Source of the DNA: Sphagnum magellanicum
Taxonomy: Eukaryota; Streptophyta; Sphagnopsida; Sphagnales; Sphagnaceae
Direction: 5' to 3'
Assembly: GCA_021904315.1 (NCBI GenBank)
Contig: CM038920.1
Coordinates: 9,114,001-9,178,000 of the forward strand
Length of the DNA: 64,000 nucleotides
Shown here: positions 11,551 through 23,837 of the stretch, piece by piece
Layout: each line of letters begins with the position of its first letter
Numbering within the stretch: the first letter of the stretch is position 1
The notes under the pieces: model-generated
Told to the model about the DNA's origin: nothing
Database searches by the model: none
The model's input: the letters and a program-made list of their open reading frames with translations, nothing else
Made by a program: the position numbers and the translations under genes

Positions 11551-13662
11551 CAATATCCTAGATGCCTCTGGTGAGACTGGTTCTCCTTCTGTACACACAG
11601 TGTAATCTGCAACTAACTCAACCACACCTGCATTGTGTACACACAAAACCACACCCTGCATTAAATCCATCACCTATGTTACTAGCTGCCCAAGAACCAC
11701 TAAGGGGATACCTACACCAGAGACAGGGAAGTTTTAGGGCCAAGAAGCTTTGAAATCCTCAAAAGTCTTGGTGGAAAAAAATTGAAAGCAATGGGTACCA
11801 GTTTATCATGAGAATCTTGTGGCAGAGCAACCTTACCCCTGTTAAGTCGCACAGGCATCCCTTGCTTGCGAAGGAATGGTTCCATATCATGAGTAAATTG
11901 CTCCAATGGCCCTTCTTGAAGCTCCACCTGCCATGAAAATCAATATCCTTCCTTCTTTACCAATGATAGTTGAGTACTTAGAATTGAACAAGATGGTAAA
12001 TATAATCTACTGTCACATGGTACCCAAAGTAACAACATTGCATCCTAGATTATACTGGAATCCAAGAGCGTTGCAAATGAGCAATCAAAAAGCACCCAAT
12101 TCACAAAAACAGAAGAGAAACACATTTTTGAAGCTGACAAGACAGTACAGTTTCAGTCGCAAGGCTGCCTGTCCGTGCAAAATCATGTGCCTCAAACTCC
12201 TCAAATTGCCTGCAAAAGATTAAAATAGTTTGATGAGCATGTATTTCCAACTCTAAAGATTTTGGGCTTAGGGTATATCATGAGAGGGAAAATATATAGT
12301 TGCTGAAGAAAGCAGATCAGTTCAGCAAGAAAGCATTGCCCAAAACATATTGACCAACTCAAAGACCATGCAATGCAAGGAAGTCTCCAGATTCCAAAAA
12401 CTATAAGCTGATATTTTGGAAATAGGATCTCCTTTAACCAGAATTTTGCAAGGTTGAAGAAACATGAATGCAAGGATGCTAAAAGGAGACTAAACCCCCA
12501 GTACAAATTGGAGAGCCACTCCCACATCCATTACTCTGTAGTGATGTGATATTATATAACAGTCGCCAAGTTCATACTCTGCAGTGACTATATAACAGTT
12601 TCCAAGTTCATTTGCCAAACTAGAGTAAGCTTCTGCTATAGGGATTGCAATTGTGACAAAACCTGATAGCTTCATCCTTAGGCAGATTGGTCAGAAACAG
12701 TCCACAATCTCCATGCAAAAACTGCATCAACATCATCATCATTCCAAATCTTAGAATGCTGATTTTCATACCTCTGACATTTCTTCTCAGATAATTGTTG
12801 AGAAGAAAGCCTCAGGCAACATGCTACTTATATGAGGATGGAAAGAAATCACACCTCTGTCACTTTATGTAGATCTTCTTTCAATTCATCTGCAGCTGTG
12901 CGTCCCAATGCAATCTGCAGCACCTTGTTTGACCCCAAAAAAAACCTGTTCTTCCAACTCAAAACCAAGACTGGGGTTGGAAAAAGAAACATATCTACAG
13001 AGAGAGAGAGGAACTGATGAGTTTACAAATGAACCAAGGTAAGCAACATTTGAATCTGTCAAGAATTCCAGATTTTTTGCAACTGTTTTTCAAGGTCAGT
13101 CATGTTATGGGGCCGGCCACACAGCAGACACTCCGAGAAAACAAAGATCAACAGCGGATCCAGAGAAAACACAATGTGGTGAACGGGAGAAAAAAAACTT
13201 GTACCTGCTGCTTGATTTCAAGTCTTCTTTGAACTCTTTGAATTTGGTGTTACGCATGTTTTCGAAAGAGAAGACATAGACTGAAGAGTACTCGTCCAGA
13301 CAGTCGCGAACTGACTTTACCAATGACTCTTTCTGCACCTTTCCCTTCTTCTTCGTCTTAGACAGTGTCACTGCAAACAACAAAGAAAGAATAATAACAC
13401 TGTCAACGACATTCCAAAGTACCCGTCGTCAAATCCTACCTCTCTCCCCCCCTTGTCTCCTCCTCTTACCACCCGCAAAAAAAAAAACAAAAAGCTCCAA
13501 AGGGGGCAAACACAGCGAGCGGACACGAAGCATTTCTCCCCTGACGCTGCGGGCACAGAAAATGAAAGTGCAGAAACTAGATCAACTCCACAACAACCAA
13601 GCCCCACATCATCATGAAACTGTTTGTTTCTCACCGAGCTTGTTCCGCTTGGACTTCGGCAT
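11551..13662 (-). CDS. MRT4: Ribosome assembly factor MRT4 (mRNA turnover 4 homologue), split gene
   Basis: MRT4 is a nucleolar relative of ribosomal stalk protein P0. It occupies the P0 site on pre-60S particles until late maturation. Reading the minus strand, seven exons join in frame with GT-AG introns: 13635-13662 (ATG, MPKSKRNKL), 13205-13370 (VTLSKTKKKGK...KSSSR), 12855-12945 (FFLGSNKVLQIALGR...HKVTE), 12663-12721 (FLHGDCGLFLTNLPKDEAI), 12149-12209 (QFEEFEAHDFARTGSLATET), 11837-11927 (VELQEGPLEQFTHDMEPF...RLNRG) and 11551-11627 (VVELVADYTVCTEGEPVSPEASRIL). They total 573 bases, 191 codons, with consistent phases 1-2-0-2-0-1-0. The family is usually about 230-240 residues, so a C-terminal exon is missing from this model. 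A telo-box upstream fits ribosome-biogenesis control. The start is fixed by the family-typical MPKSKR. Confidence 0.9.
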
Positions 13663-13856
13663 GCTGAACAACAATCCAAGCGCTTACAAAGCACGAGCTC
13701 TTAACGTACGGTTGCTAAACGCCGAAGATCAAAGGTGAAAGGAAGTAAGGAGATGCTCCGCAGTGTAGTACCAAAGAGGGAAGCAGATCGCGTGGGTGAA
13801 GAAGAGGACCGAGAAGGAATGGCAAAAACAACAGGCCGCTGTTTCTTCCGAGCGCC

Positions 13857-13877
13857 AAACCCTAACCCTAACCCTAA
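13857..13877 (-). promoter_or_regulatory. Triple telo-box upstream of MRT4
   Basis: AAACCCTAA is followed directly by two more CCCTAA repeats, 195-215 bases before the MRT4 ATG. The telo-box (AAACCCTAA) is a known plant element enriched in promoters of ribosomal-protein and ribosome-biogenesis genes. Its match with an MRT4 gene supports a regulatory role. It could also be a short interstitial telomere repeat. Confidence 0.65.
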
Positions 13878-13899
13878 TATAGCTAGACTCTTAAAACTC

Positions 13900-15689
13900 T
13901 AGAATGGTGTTTTCCTCATTTCTTTTTCCAATTTACAAAACCCCTTCAGAAAATTAAACTAAATTATATTTATTTTTATTTCCTTTGACTCAATAGGTAG
14001 TAGCCTAGTAGCAGTGGATTTTTATTTTATTTTTCAGTTCTGAGATGTTGCCACATTGGCGATCATCCACAAGGAGATTTAGCCACAAATTTGGCTATAC
14101 ACCAGCAACAAGTTCACTTAGGTAGTAACCCACTCCATGCTATTAAAGGACAAGGTGCCCAATAGGAAAAGCTTTCTTTAAATTCTTATAATGTTTCTGA
14201 TGTTATGTTAAACACAATCTCTCAAGGAAAAAATCATAGGTTTATTTTTATCAATAAGTAAAAAACCTAATGACATAATTTTCATATTTAAAACAATAAA
14301 TACTATGTAAAACACATAATGACATAAATCTCCAATTTTTTAACAAAAATCCTATGTAAAACATAATATATCATTGGTTCACAACATATGTAAAGTTCAA
14401 GATCCAACTCATTCACATCATTGAGTTATTTAGTTTTAATGTTTAAACATTTGGATTTAGATTTTTTTGGGATTTAAAATATTTTTAAGTAATAAAATTT
14501 AAGTCAAATTTTTAAAAAAATTGTTGCACAAGTTCAATGTGTTTCCAATGGCTTGCCAATTCAAGTAGATCCAAGTAGATTTTGCAAAGGTTTTGTCCAA
14601 AAGAAAAAAAATGAAATGAAATTCACATGTATGAAGAAGGTTCACTGAAGAAATTTGAAAAATTAACGATTCAATTTGAAAATTAATGATTCAATTTATG
14701 ATTGGATTTTAATCATAATAAACGTTTATAACAACCAAATGCCTTAGTTGTTTAAAACAAAATGCCATTAAACAATTAATCACAAAAGATAGCACATAGC
14801 ATGAAAGTTGCACTAGCAATTGCAAACTTTGCAATTATAATAATTTTTTTCATCCATTGTCATGGATGAATATGACATGGACCCTGTGTAGTCTACATGA
14901 AATTTTACTACATTTGCGATTACATTTGTGATTACATTATGGGTAGTCACATCATGCCAAGTGTCTTAACTACCTAGCCTAACTTATAAAGTTTACATAG
15001 CATAATGTAACCTAGCCTACTAGGTTAGGTTCTTACCTACCTATCTACTTGAGATAAAATAATAAAAGTACATAATAAATGTCTATCCTACCCTAGTTTA
15101 ACCTTAACCTAACTTACTTGACTCACCTATGTCCTAGCCAAACCTGCCTACCTAGCCTAACATACTTAGCTAGGTAAGTATGATGTTTAATGTCCAAAGT
15201 CTTATCATGGTGAAAGCAACAAAGTACCTAGCATACCTGCTTAATCTACCTACCCTACCTACTAGGCAATATTATATATTTACCTTACTTATTAACCAAT
15301 AAATAAACTTATAAACTTTGAATTGAAATAGCAATTTAGATGCCAAGTGTCAGTTAATCATTTGCATAGAGTTGCAAATATAGTTGAAAAAATAACTTGG
15401 TTGTGAAATTTTATCAATGGATGCAACCAATAATGGATGACATATGTTCACTTTTTATCAATCTTTTTATTTAAACTTGTGATAGTCACAAATTATAATT
15501 GCATATATACAATTAAAGTTGAAATTCATTGTAAAATAATCACATATGCAACTATGGTGGCATGCAAGATTACTATAAGCCTACTCACATAATGACTTGT
15601 TTTGTGAACTTGTTGTTTGTGGTTTTGAAAATATATCACACATGTATGTGTTAATATGGAGAATGGAGTTTCTTGGATTTATTTTTCAC
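13900..15689. other. AT-rich intergenic with CCTACCTAGC-type repeats
   Basis: No gene seen. From about 14960 to 15290 the words 'ctacctagcctaac' and 'cctaccctac' recur irregularly. Similar words build the regular 33-bp array at 36994. The rest is ordinary AT-rich DNA. Confidence 0.5.
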
Positions 15690-16725
15690 TAATGAAAAAG
15701 ATGGTTTGAAACTTTTTGAGTGGCATTCATTAAGGTCATGGATATTTATTCATTTCAATTAATGTTGTATGATTCTTTTTTTTTGCAGAATAGACTTTCT
15801 TTGCAATCACAAATGTTTTCTTACATAAATAGGGGTCAAGGGCCAAATTTTATGTTTTGACCATGATGAAACTTTGGATACAACTATATTACATTTGAAA
15901 AACTTATTTAGGGCAAAAATTGAAAGCATTGTGGTTTTTGTTGCTTGATTTCATGGTGTAGTTGTTTTTATTTTTGAAAATGAATCAATATGTGTATGAA
16001 TTTATAAAATGATGTCAAATGGTTTCATTGAATTTGCTTAATGATTGTGATGATTTGAACATTTGTGATATGATTTTAAATGTGTCTTCACATAGACAAG
16101 GGCCATTGGGGCCACATTTTATGTTTTGACCATGGAAAGACATGGAATATGGTTGTAATGTACTTGAAGGACCTCTTTGGGGGCATAAATTGAATGTGTG
16201 ACCTTGTTGCAACTTGATTTAGTGGTGAGCTTCTTGCATTTGCTTTTGGTGAGACATTTTCGTGTGTGTGAATTTGCAAGATGCAAGTGTCAAATGGTTT
16301 CAATGTTTCATTGATTTTGGCTAATGATTGTGATGGTGTTAACCTTTGTGATTGATTAATAAGGGCATGGGCCACATTCATTTCAATTCATGTTGCATCA
16401 AAAGTTTTATGAAATGGTTGCTTTTTAGTTTAGATGTGTCGTTACATAGATAGGGGGCCATGGGGCCACAATTTATGTTCAAACCATGATGATACCTTGA
16501 ATATAGCTATATTGTAGCTTGAAGGACCTATTTGGGGTAGAAATTGAACACGTTGTGACCTTGTCACAACTTGATTTAGTGGTGAGCTTCTTGTTTTTGC
16601 TTTTGGCAAAACATTTGTGTGTGTGAATCTATAACATGCAATTGTCAAGTGGTTTCAATGTTTCATTGAATTTGCCTAATGATTGTGATGGTTCGAATCT
16701 TTATGAATGAATCATAAGAGCATGG
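15690..16725. repeat. Long-unit tandem repeat, three units of about 270-355 bp
   Basis: The phrase 'atagggg(g/t)cca.gggccaca' occurs near 15826, 16096 and 16450, and 'taatgattgtgatg' near 16037, 16322 and 16677. The second and third units align best (354-355 bp apart); the first is shorter and more diverged. Minus-strand open frames at 16015-16648 are by-products of the repeat. Confidence 0.7.
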
Positions 16726-18349
16726 CAAAATTCTTTTTTTTAAAATGTTTGACCAAAAGTTTTGTTATGAGAAATCACAATATTACAATATGTATGATTG
16801 AATGTTAGGAAAAATACTCTTCCAATGACCACACAAATAAGGAATGAATTTTTTTTAGAAAAAATAAAAACTGATTGCTACTTGTAGAGCTTGTGAAAGA
16901 ATATATATTTGCAATGGCTATTGATTAAAAAAATGAAGTCTTGGATATTTTTTATGTCCATTAAAAAATTATGGTGTTCTTGAAAAATACATTAGAAGAA
17001 GTTTTTACAAAAAAATTTCAACCCTATCATTGTACAAATCTAAAAAGACAATATTTCATTTTATCTTGCAAGTAATCAAAACCCTTTGTTACATGGAGGC
17101 AATAATAATAATAATAATAAATTTAATTTAAATTTAAAAACCAAATATCATCGAACATTATTATAAAAAAATCTTAAATGATATTTAGTGGTACCACCTA
17201 ATATGTTTTCACCCATATTGTCATTTGGTTCCTACTTTGCAGAAAAAACCCCTAACCTTGATTCCAACTTTTATTTTAATTTGAAAGAACCCCATCTTGT
17301 ACCTAGTTCTTCACATTCAAGATTCCTAGTTCTTCAAATTAAAAAATAGGGTTCAGTTCCAAACCAAATCATCGAAAAGCCCAAACCTGAAAATTTTCTA
17401 ATTACTAGGACGATACAATTAATAAAAAATGACCACCTACATCAACTACATGTCTAAACCAAAAGAGAAAGAAAGAAAACTTGCATACTTGAGACATGTA
17501 AAATAGGTTTTGGGGTTGGCTTTGGTTTGAGGTCCAATTCTAGCTAGAGTTCAATGCTTGTTTCTGAATTCGATGTCAGATCCAGTTCTGATTTTGAATC
17601 CTGGATTTTTTTATTCAAAATTTATAGAACCGGCAATCTGGGTACCCCAATATTGGCCCAGGTAGCAAAACCAAAATCACCCAAAAAGTGAGAACTGAAC
17701 AACATTGGAACATTCCTCAAAATGTGGGACCAAATGGCAATTACATCATTCAATAGTCTTTCTTTCCCTTACAGGAAGTTCCAGCATTTTTCAGGTGCAA
17801 AATTTCATAAAAAATGAAAAATGAAAAATTATGTTACAAAATTCCTTTAAAAAAAAATTTGCCAAATTTTCAAGAAAACTTCACCACAATTCACTGCAAA
17901 ATGCATTACAAAAGTTTGGGACAGTTTTGTGCCAGTTTTTTTTACAATTTTGAACTCTTATATACACAAGTGTAACAAATTAATTTTCTTTAGTCTTCTC
18001 TTTTTTCTTCTCTTGTCCCCTTGCCAGGTGTTTTTCCTTTATTTATTTATATATATAGTTATTTAATGCTAATCTTTCTTGGGGTGCTAGCTACCTAATG
18101 ATGTTACATCAGAAAATTGTAGGAGAAAAACTCTAGGCCAAGCTAAACAAAAGCCAAACATGAAGTTTGTAAGAAAATTGTAAAGGAAACAATGAATTGA
18201 CAGGAATGGAAAAAGCAAACTCTAATGGGATGAAAGTTGAGGGACCATAGCCCAATCATGCACTAACAAAGGCTACATACAAATGTTAGCAGGTTTGTCC
18301 ATATCAAGCATAAGCTCAAAAGGTTTATGTAAACAGGTTTGTTGAGCCG
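16726..18349. other. AT-rich intergenic
   Basis: No gene seen. It contains a short (AAT)n run at about 17101-17120. The last few hundred bases may include the LINE 5' region, whose boundary I could not fix. Confidence 0.5.
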
Positions 18350-21300
18350 ATGGATCAACACATCTTCATGTTGCTTTCCCTCTGTCGATTCATTACAAAG
18401 CTAGAAACACATGAACATCTGCTTGACCTATTTCAACATGTTGACGTTGTTGCTTTGACAGAAACACATCACTTCCCGGGCAATACATTCCCGATCTTAC
18501 CAGGGTTCTGCTGTTTTGATGTTGCCAGGCCTGTGACTCCACAGGGTGTCGTTCGAAAGCACATTGGAGGCATTGCAGTACTAGTCAGGGAAACATGGGC
18601 AAATAGTACTACTGTTTGGAAACCTGCAAGGGATGGGACTAGGATTTGGCTGCGCTTGGGTAATGCTTTCCAAAGGCCTTTATTCCTATGCATAATATAT
18701 GCTGCTCTACAAGGCTTGCCATATGCGGACAACATCCTGTTTGAACACATATGCCAAGAGGTTGGAGAAGCCATGAGCTTAGGCAGTGTGCTTCTTGCTA
18801 GGGATTTCAATGCAAGGACAAGCACAAACACTGACTTCATTGATTGTAGTCAACTAGCAGATGTGCTGCTGGTGCCACAGGCCATTGAGGACACCCTGCC
18901 CAACAATATGCTAGAACACCAAAACCGCGACACCGTCACGGCTGGCTGGCATCATGAGTTCCTGGATCTCTGCAGAACTGTTGGGTTGTTCATCCTCAAT
19001 GGTTGCACACCAGGAGACATATTAAGGGAGTACACATGCCTATTCAATAAAGGTTTTAACACTATGGACTATTTTCTTACGACAGCTGACCAATTAAAGG
19101 GTGTCAAGCGCTTAGAGGTTAACTGCGATGAAAAGTACTCAAGTCACAAAGATGCACACTCTGATCATAGACCATTAGTACTTACAATCACATAACAGTG
19201 CCAAACCCCTCTGGTTCAGCAAAAACTAATCAAACACCTACCACGTTTCAAATATGACACTACCAAAGCAGCCGAGTTTAACAAGAGTGTACATCATAAC
19301 ATCAGTGTGTGGGCAAGCCCAGATGTATTTGATGCATCTGACATACAAACAATAGTCAATCTGTTACAACAGTGCATCACACAATCTGCAGAAGAAGTGT
19401 TTGGAAATAGACAAGTGGCCTTAGGAAAAGCAATAAAGCACAACCACAAACCCTGGTTTGACACAGAATGTCGCCAAACCAAAAGTCAGTTTGTTAAATT
19501 GTCACATGCGCACCCAGATAGGCATGTCAGACTTAAGCAAATGAAACAGTTGTACAAAATGAAGAAACGTGCTTATGATGTGCTCAAGGCTAAACAGCTA
19601 TGTGGTTTAGTGAAGGCAGATCCTGCAGCATTCTGGAAGTGGTACCGCAAGCGCGTTGAGGGTGTCAATGGCATCACCAGTGAAGCGCTCAAGGATGGCT
19701 TCCAGCAACTGCTCCAACCTCCGGCGACACCAGCCACAGTAGGAGCTGTGACAAGTGTTGCTATTCAAGCCCAGGTGGTTTCCTTTCCACCCAATGGTAT
19801 TGATTGTGAACAGTTGAATGTTGATATCACACTAGTTAAAGTACAACATGCGTTCAAAAAGCTAAAATGACACAAAGCTGCAAGCATTAATGGCATCAAA
19901 CCAGAGTTCCTTTTGGATGCGGCTGCTGCCTTGCAACAACCACTATTGATTGCTTTTAACAAAATTCTATGCGAGGGCTATTGTGAATCACTCTCTGTTG
20001 GGATCATACATGCATTGTACAAAGGGGGTGACTGTAGTCAGTTTGACAATTACGAGGGATCACAGTAAAACCAGTCTTAACTAAGGTGTTTGCAATGATT
20101 CTTGAATCTCGCATCAGTCAATGGGCGGAGACCAATGATTTACGTGCAAAGGGACAAGCTGGTTTCAGAAAGGACTTTAGGACAACAGATAACTTGTTTA
20201 TTCTTCACACTTTGACCAAACAAACCAGATTTCAAAAAAAGAAGTTATACACTTGTTTTGTGGACTTCAAAAAAGCCTTTGATACAGTACGAAAGGACCT
20301 GTTGTGGTAGGTGCTGGAGGGACTTGGCATCATTGGGCGAATACTGGAGTGCTTACGTTCCATGTATCGTCAAGACCAGGTCTACCTGCACCATCCAAAA
20401 GAGGGGCTCACGCCCACTTTCTTCTGCCGCATCGGAGTGAAGCAAGGATGCCCCCTCAGCCCACTCCTATTTGGCCTCTTCATAGATGGCTTAGAGAAAC
20501 GGCTGAATGCTTTGGAGGGTGACACACCACCAATGTTGGGACAATTAGCTGTTCGCTTGCTTTTGTATGCAGACGACTTAGCTCTCATGTCACACACTCC
20601 TGCTGGATTGCAAAAGCAACTGGATGTCTTGCAAGCTTTTTGCTGTGAGTGTCAGTTGACTATGAATGTCAAGAAAACCAAGGTTGTTGTGTTTAAAGCA
20701 TGCAAATATGTGTGTCAGGCTTTTCAGTATGAAGGCGAAGCTATAGAGCAACTAAACTCTTTCAAGTATCTAGGTGTTGAGTTGCATGGCACAAAAGGTA
20801 TGCAAACGACAATGCAACGGTTAGCAATGTCAGGGAAAAAAATAGTTTTTGCATTGCGGCGCATATGCGCAAAGCTGCGCATCTCTGACCCAACATTACA
20901 ATGCCAGCTGTTTGATGCACTAGTTAAACTAGTGCTTAGCTATGGGTGTGAAGTATGGTTAGACCACATAGCACGCGAACAGTTGGAGGTGGTTCATCAG
21001 GCTTTTCTGAAGTCGTTGCTGGGGGTCAGCACCACGACATCCAATTACGTTGTGCTGGCAGAGTTTGGCAGGTTTCCCCTAGAAATATTTTGGTGGCAAC
21101 AGACCATGTGCTTTCTTTCACGTGGCAGTTCTGAGGTAGACTCAGATCGCATGCTCAGGCTAGTTTATGATGTACAATTGCAGTTGCTTGCAGCCAAGCA
21201 AAAAGTCTTACTCGGGAACCAAAGTGCTATGGGTAGAAAGAGTCGATTGCCTGCTTGCTGGCTAGCACAAGTAGATGAACAATTGTCGACGTACAATTTG

Positions 21301-21798
21301 TGCATCGATAACGATCAACTGCCACCATGTGTTCGCCTCAAGTAGTTGGCTTAAAGGCAATACATTGTACACCATCAAGTGGCTGCAGCTGACTCCAGCT
21401 GAGTGAGAGCCTATCTGGGGTTGAATAGCTCAGCACAGTATGGGTACAAAGAATACTTTCCCTAGGTAGACAATGCAGAGCTTAGGAGAAGCTTGGTACG
21501 TTTTTGTTATGCGAATCACAAGCTGCAAATTGAGGTAGGAAGGCAAGTCAAGCCAGTGAAGGTGCCGGTGCAACAGCGTTACTGCAAATTGTGCAACTTG
21601 GGTGCGGTTGAGGATGAGGATCACTTCTTGTTGGTTTGCCCTGCTTATCAAAGTGTTCGAGAGAGGTTTAGGGGTTCATTGCCACTAACTGCCATCACAC
21701 CTTTGGCTGAATTGCTGAGCTGTCAGCAGCAAGGCATCCTTGTTAGATTCTTAGTACAATGTCAGACGGTTAGATCTGAATTGCTTCATGAGACTTAA
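18350..21798 (+). pseudogene. LINE ORF2 relic: endonuclease-RT-CCHC
   Basis: The AP-type endonuclease spans 18350-19195, with LTETH near the start, a DFNAR block and a final SDHRPLVL. The glycine usually before DFNA is replaced (ARDFNAR). The frame continues through TAA at 19193-19195 and TGA at 19868-19870 into the linker and early RT. Near 20057-20059 a one-base deletion inside the DNYEGITV-type motif shifts the frame from 2 to 1. The RT then runs from 20060, with an in-frame TAG at 20308-20310, through FVDFKKAFD, GVKQGCPLSP and the intact catalytic YADD at about 20566-20577. It stops at 21343-21345. A last block at 21493-21798 holds CKLCN...DHFLLVCP, the terminal CCHC-like knuckle. An intact protein would be about 1150 residues. 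Confidence 0.88.
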
Positions 21799-21870
21799 CA
21801 TCAATTGGGTTCTAGCCCGGGCACTATTTGGCCCACTTAATGATGCTAAATTGTAAGTAAGTAAGTAAGA
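18350..21870 (+). mobile_element. Decayed non-LTR retrotransposon (LINE)
   Basis: A plus-strand element with endonuclease, reverse transcriptase and terminal zinc-knuckle coding blocks in the usual LINE order. It ends near 21852-21870 in a short (GTAA)n tail, typical of several LINE clades. The 5' end and target duplications were not found. Five coding breaks show it is inactive. Confidence 0.85.
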
Positions 21871-21943
21871 TTCCTCCAACCCTAAATCTTACCTTCCTAA
21901 AGGACTATCCTTTAGCAAGGGGAGACCCCATGTCAAGTCAAGT

Positions 21944-22013
21944 GAAGTTCATCCACAATTGAGACATAACATTGGTGGATGGTGCACTAGTGGCTGTTGG
22001 TTCACCCTGGAGT
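21944..22013 (+). repeat. Dispersed repeat R1, diverged copy
   Basis: 'ttggtggatggtgcactagtggctgttggttcaccctgg'-type text parallels the R1 core at 1815-1860. It lies between the LINE tail and the MITE. Confidence 0.4.
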
Positions 22014-22027
22014 TTGGCTGATTGTAA

Positions 22028-22334
22028 GAGCATCTCCACCCCACACAGGCAAACAACTTCTCTACTTCAGAATAAAATAACATTTAATGATCACTATCCC
22101 CACCCACAAATGTCATAAAATTCCCTTCAAACACTCAAAAGACCACTTATGTCTTTAAGTCTGGATGAGTAATAGTCACTGTCCAAATCCATAGTAGAAA
22201 AAAGCTTTTAGAGGGGTTAAAATGACCACTGCAAAATGGACCATCAAATAGCAGAGCAGCAGGATAGATTTGTGCTATCCTGCTGCAAGATTTAATGAAA
22301 AGGGGTGTTTGCCGGTGTGGGGGTGGAGATGCTC
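22028..22334. mobile_element. Tourist-like MITE (PIF/Harbinger type), 307 bp
   Basis: Terminal inverted repeats begin GAGCATCTCCACCCC at 22028 and close with its complement at 22334. They extend to about 28 bp with one indel and one mismatch (…GGCAAACA). Both ends are flanked by TAA (22025-22027 and 22335-22337), the three-base duplication of PIF/Harbinger transposons. No coding capacity. The close match of the termini suggests fairly recent insertion. Confidence 0.9.
22256..22286. repeat. Perfect 12-bp hairpin inside the MITE
   Basis: GCAGCAGGATAG, a seven-base spacer (ATTTGTG), then the exact complement CTATCCTGCTGC. Within a MITE transcript this would fold as a stable stem nested in the terminal stem. 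Confidence 0.8.
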
Positions 22335-22390
22335 TAACAACATACCCGTGTTCCTAGATCCACCTGAAGAAGAACAATCTCATAAGATCT

Positions 22391-22940
22391 AAAAGGTAAA
22401 GTCATAGGTTCATAAAAATCTGTATCTTAGCCTAGTTGCAATGTATTTGCTTTATCTTGGTAGTCCCCATTGTGATACAATTTCTTTCGATGTATGATGT
22501 AAAAGGTAAAGTCATAGGCTCTTAAAAATCTGTATCTTAGGCTAGTTGCAATGTATTTGCTTTATCTTGGTAGTCCCCATTGTGATACAATTTCTTTCGA
22601 TGTATGATGTAAAAGGTAAAGTCATAGGCTCTTAAAGATCTGTATCTTAGGCTAGTTGCAATGTATTTGCTTTATCTTGGTAGTCCCCATTGTGATACAA
22701 TTTCTTTCGATGTATGATGTAAAAGGTAAAGTCATAGGCTCTTAAAAAACTGTATCTTAGGCTAATTGCAATGTATTTGCTTTATCTTGGTAGTCCCCAT
22801 TGTGATACAATTTCTTTCAATGTATGAAGTAAAAGGTAAAGTCATAGGCTCTTAAAAAACTGTATCTTAGGCTAGTTGCAATGTATTTGCTTTATCTTGG
22901 TAGTCCCCATTGTGATACAATTTCTTTTGATGTATGATGT
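22391..22940. repeat. Five tandem copies of a 110-bp unit
   Basis: The unit begins 'aaaaggtaaagtcatagg' at 22391, 22501, 22611, 22721 and 22831. Every unit is exactly 110 bp and only a few bases differ. Constant length with low divergence implies recent amplification. No gene overlaps it. Confidence 0.95.
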
Positions 22941-23030
22941 ACTAATTTTTTTTTTAAAGGCCAAGCTCCCTAGACAACCCAAACCAGAAACCATATTAAT
23001 CTGATAATCTTTACATATTTTTGGAGGAGA

Positions 23031-23051
23031 GGGGGGGGGGGGGGGGGGGGG
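23031..23051 (+). repeat. Run of 21 G residues
   Basis: A homopolymer of 21 guanines, then TGGGG. It is prone to quadruplex formation and to sequencing length errors. Confidence 0.85.
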
Positions 23052-23837
23052 TGGGGTATAGCTACAAGTGTAAAGCACTCAGAGATATTTAGCACATTTG
23101 GAGGGGCACCTTATATTTTTGAATGTTAAGAGATGGGGTTTCATGCTTCTCCTTAAGAGTGGAAGAGATCTTACACCTATAAGAGCCCTCCCCCTCCTAT
23201 ACCCGGGATCTATATATGTTTAGGCTCATGAGAACACTTTTGATTTCCTTAATATAAGCACAATTGTGATTATCTAGAAGAAGATTTTGCAAAATTTGGC
23301 TATTTCAAGTTATGAAAATAAACAATTTAACCATCCTTCTATGTCATTGGCTACGTATTGGAACCTATTAACAAAATCTGACAATTTGGAAAATTTTCTG
23401 CAAATCTGGACAATTTGGGCCATTTTTAATGAAAAATCATTTGCATAGGTTGAAATAAGCTATTTAGGCTGAAAATTGCAAGAATTCACACCTTAAAAAC
23501 CATTTGCTTAAAACAAAAAGGACATTACCATTTCAGGTTGCTTTGCTTTGCAAAGAGAGAGCTAAGTGTTTTAGAAATATTTCAATTTTTCTTTTGCAAT
23601 GGTGAACTCAAATTATATCAATTGGTCACCGATTTTCACATGTGTACCTACCATATTTGCACATTGTGGAAAGTAGGTTTTGTGGTCAACATAGCGTGGG
23701 TGCTACATACCCACCAGATTACGACAAGAAAAGTTGTTTTGTCTGTGGAGGATATTCCAAAACATGTTGTTCTTAAAAGTGGCAATAACATGCCAGGAAT
23801 TGTAATCAACAACGGAGTTCCAAAAGCACCTTGCCCT

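Noticed and set aside
11712-11836. Read-through after MRT4 exon 6 giving RLLRISKLLG
   Set aside because: It resembles the family's RILRLLG block but lies in an intron; the true following exon at 11551-11627 fits phase and sequence.
12764-12827. A FFSTII-stop-EEMSE segment that mimics MRT4 and suggested a nonsense mutation
   Set aside because: It lies only about 30 bases from exon 3, and a far better exon 4 (12663-12721) with correct phase exists, so the gene is not broken there.
16691-16701. GGTTCGAATC, a tRNA B-box-like word
   Set aside because: No A-box or cloverleaf around it; part of the long tandem repeat.
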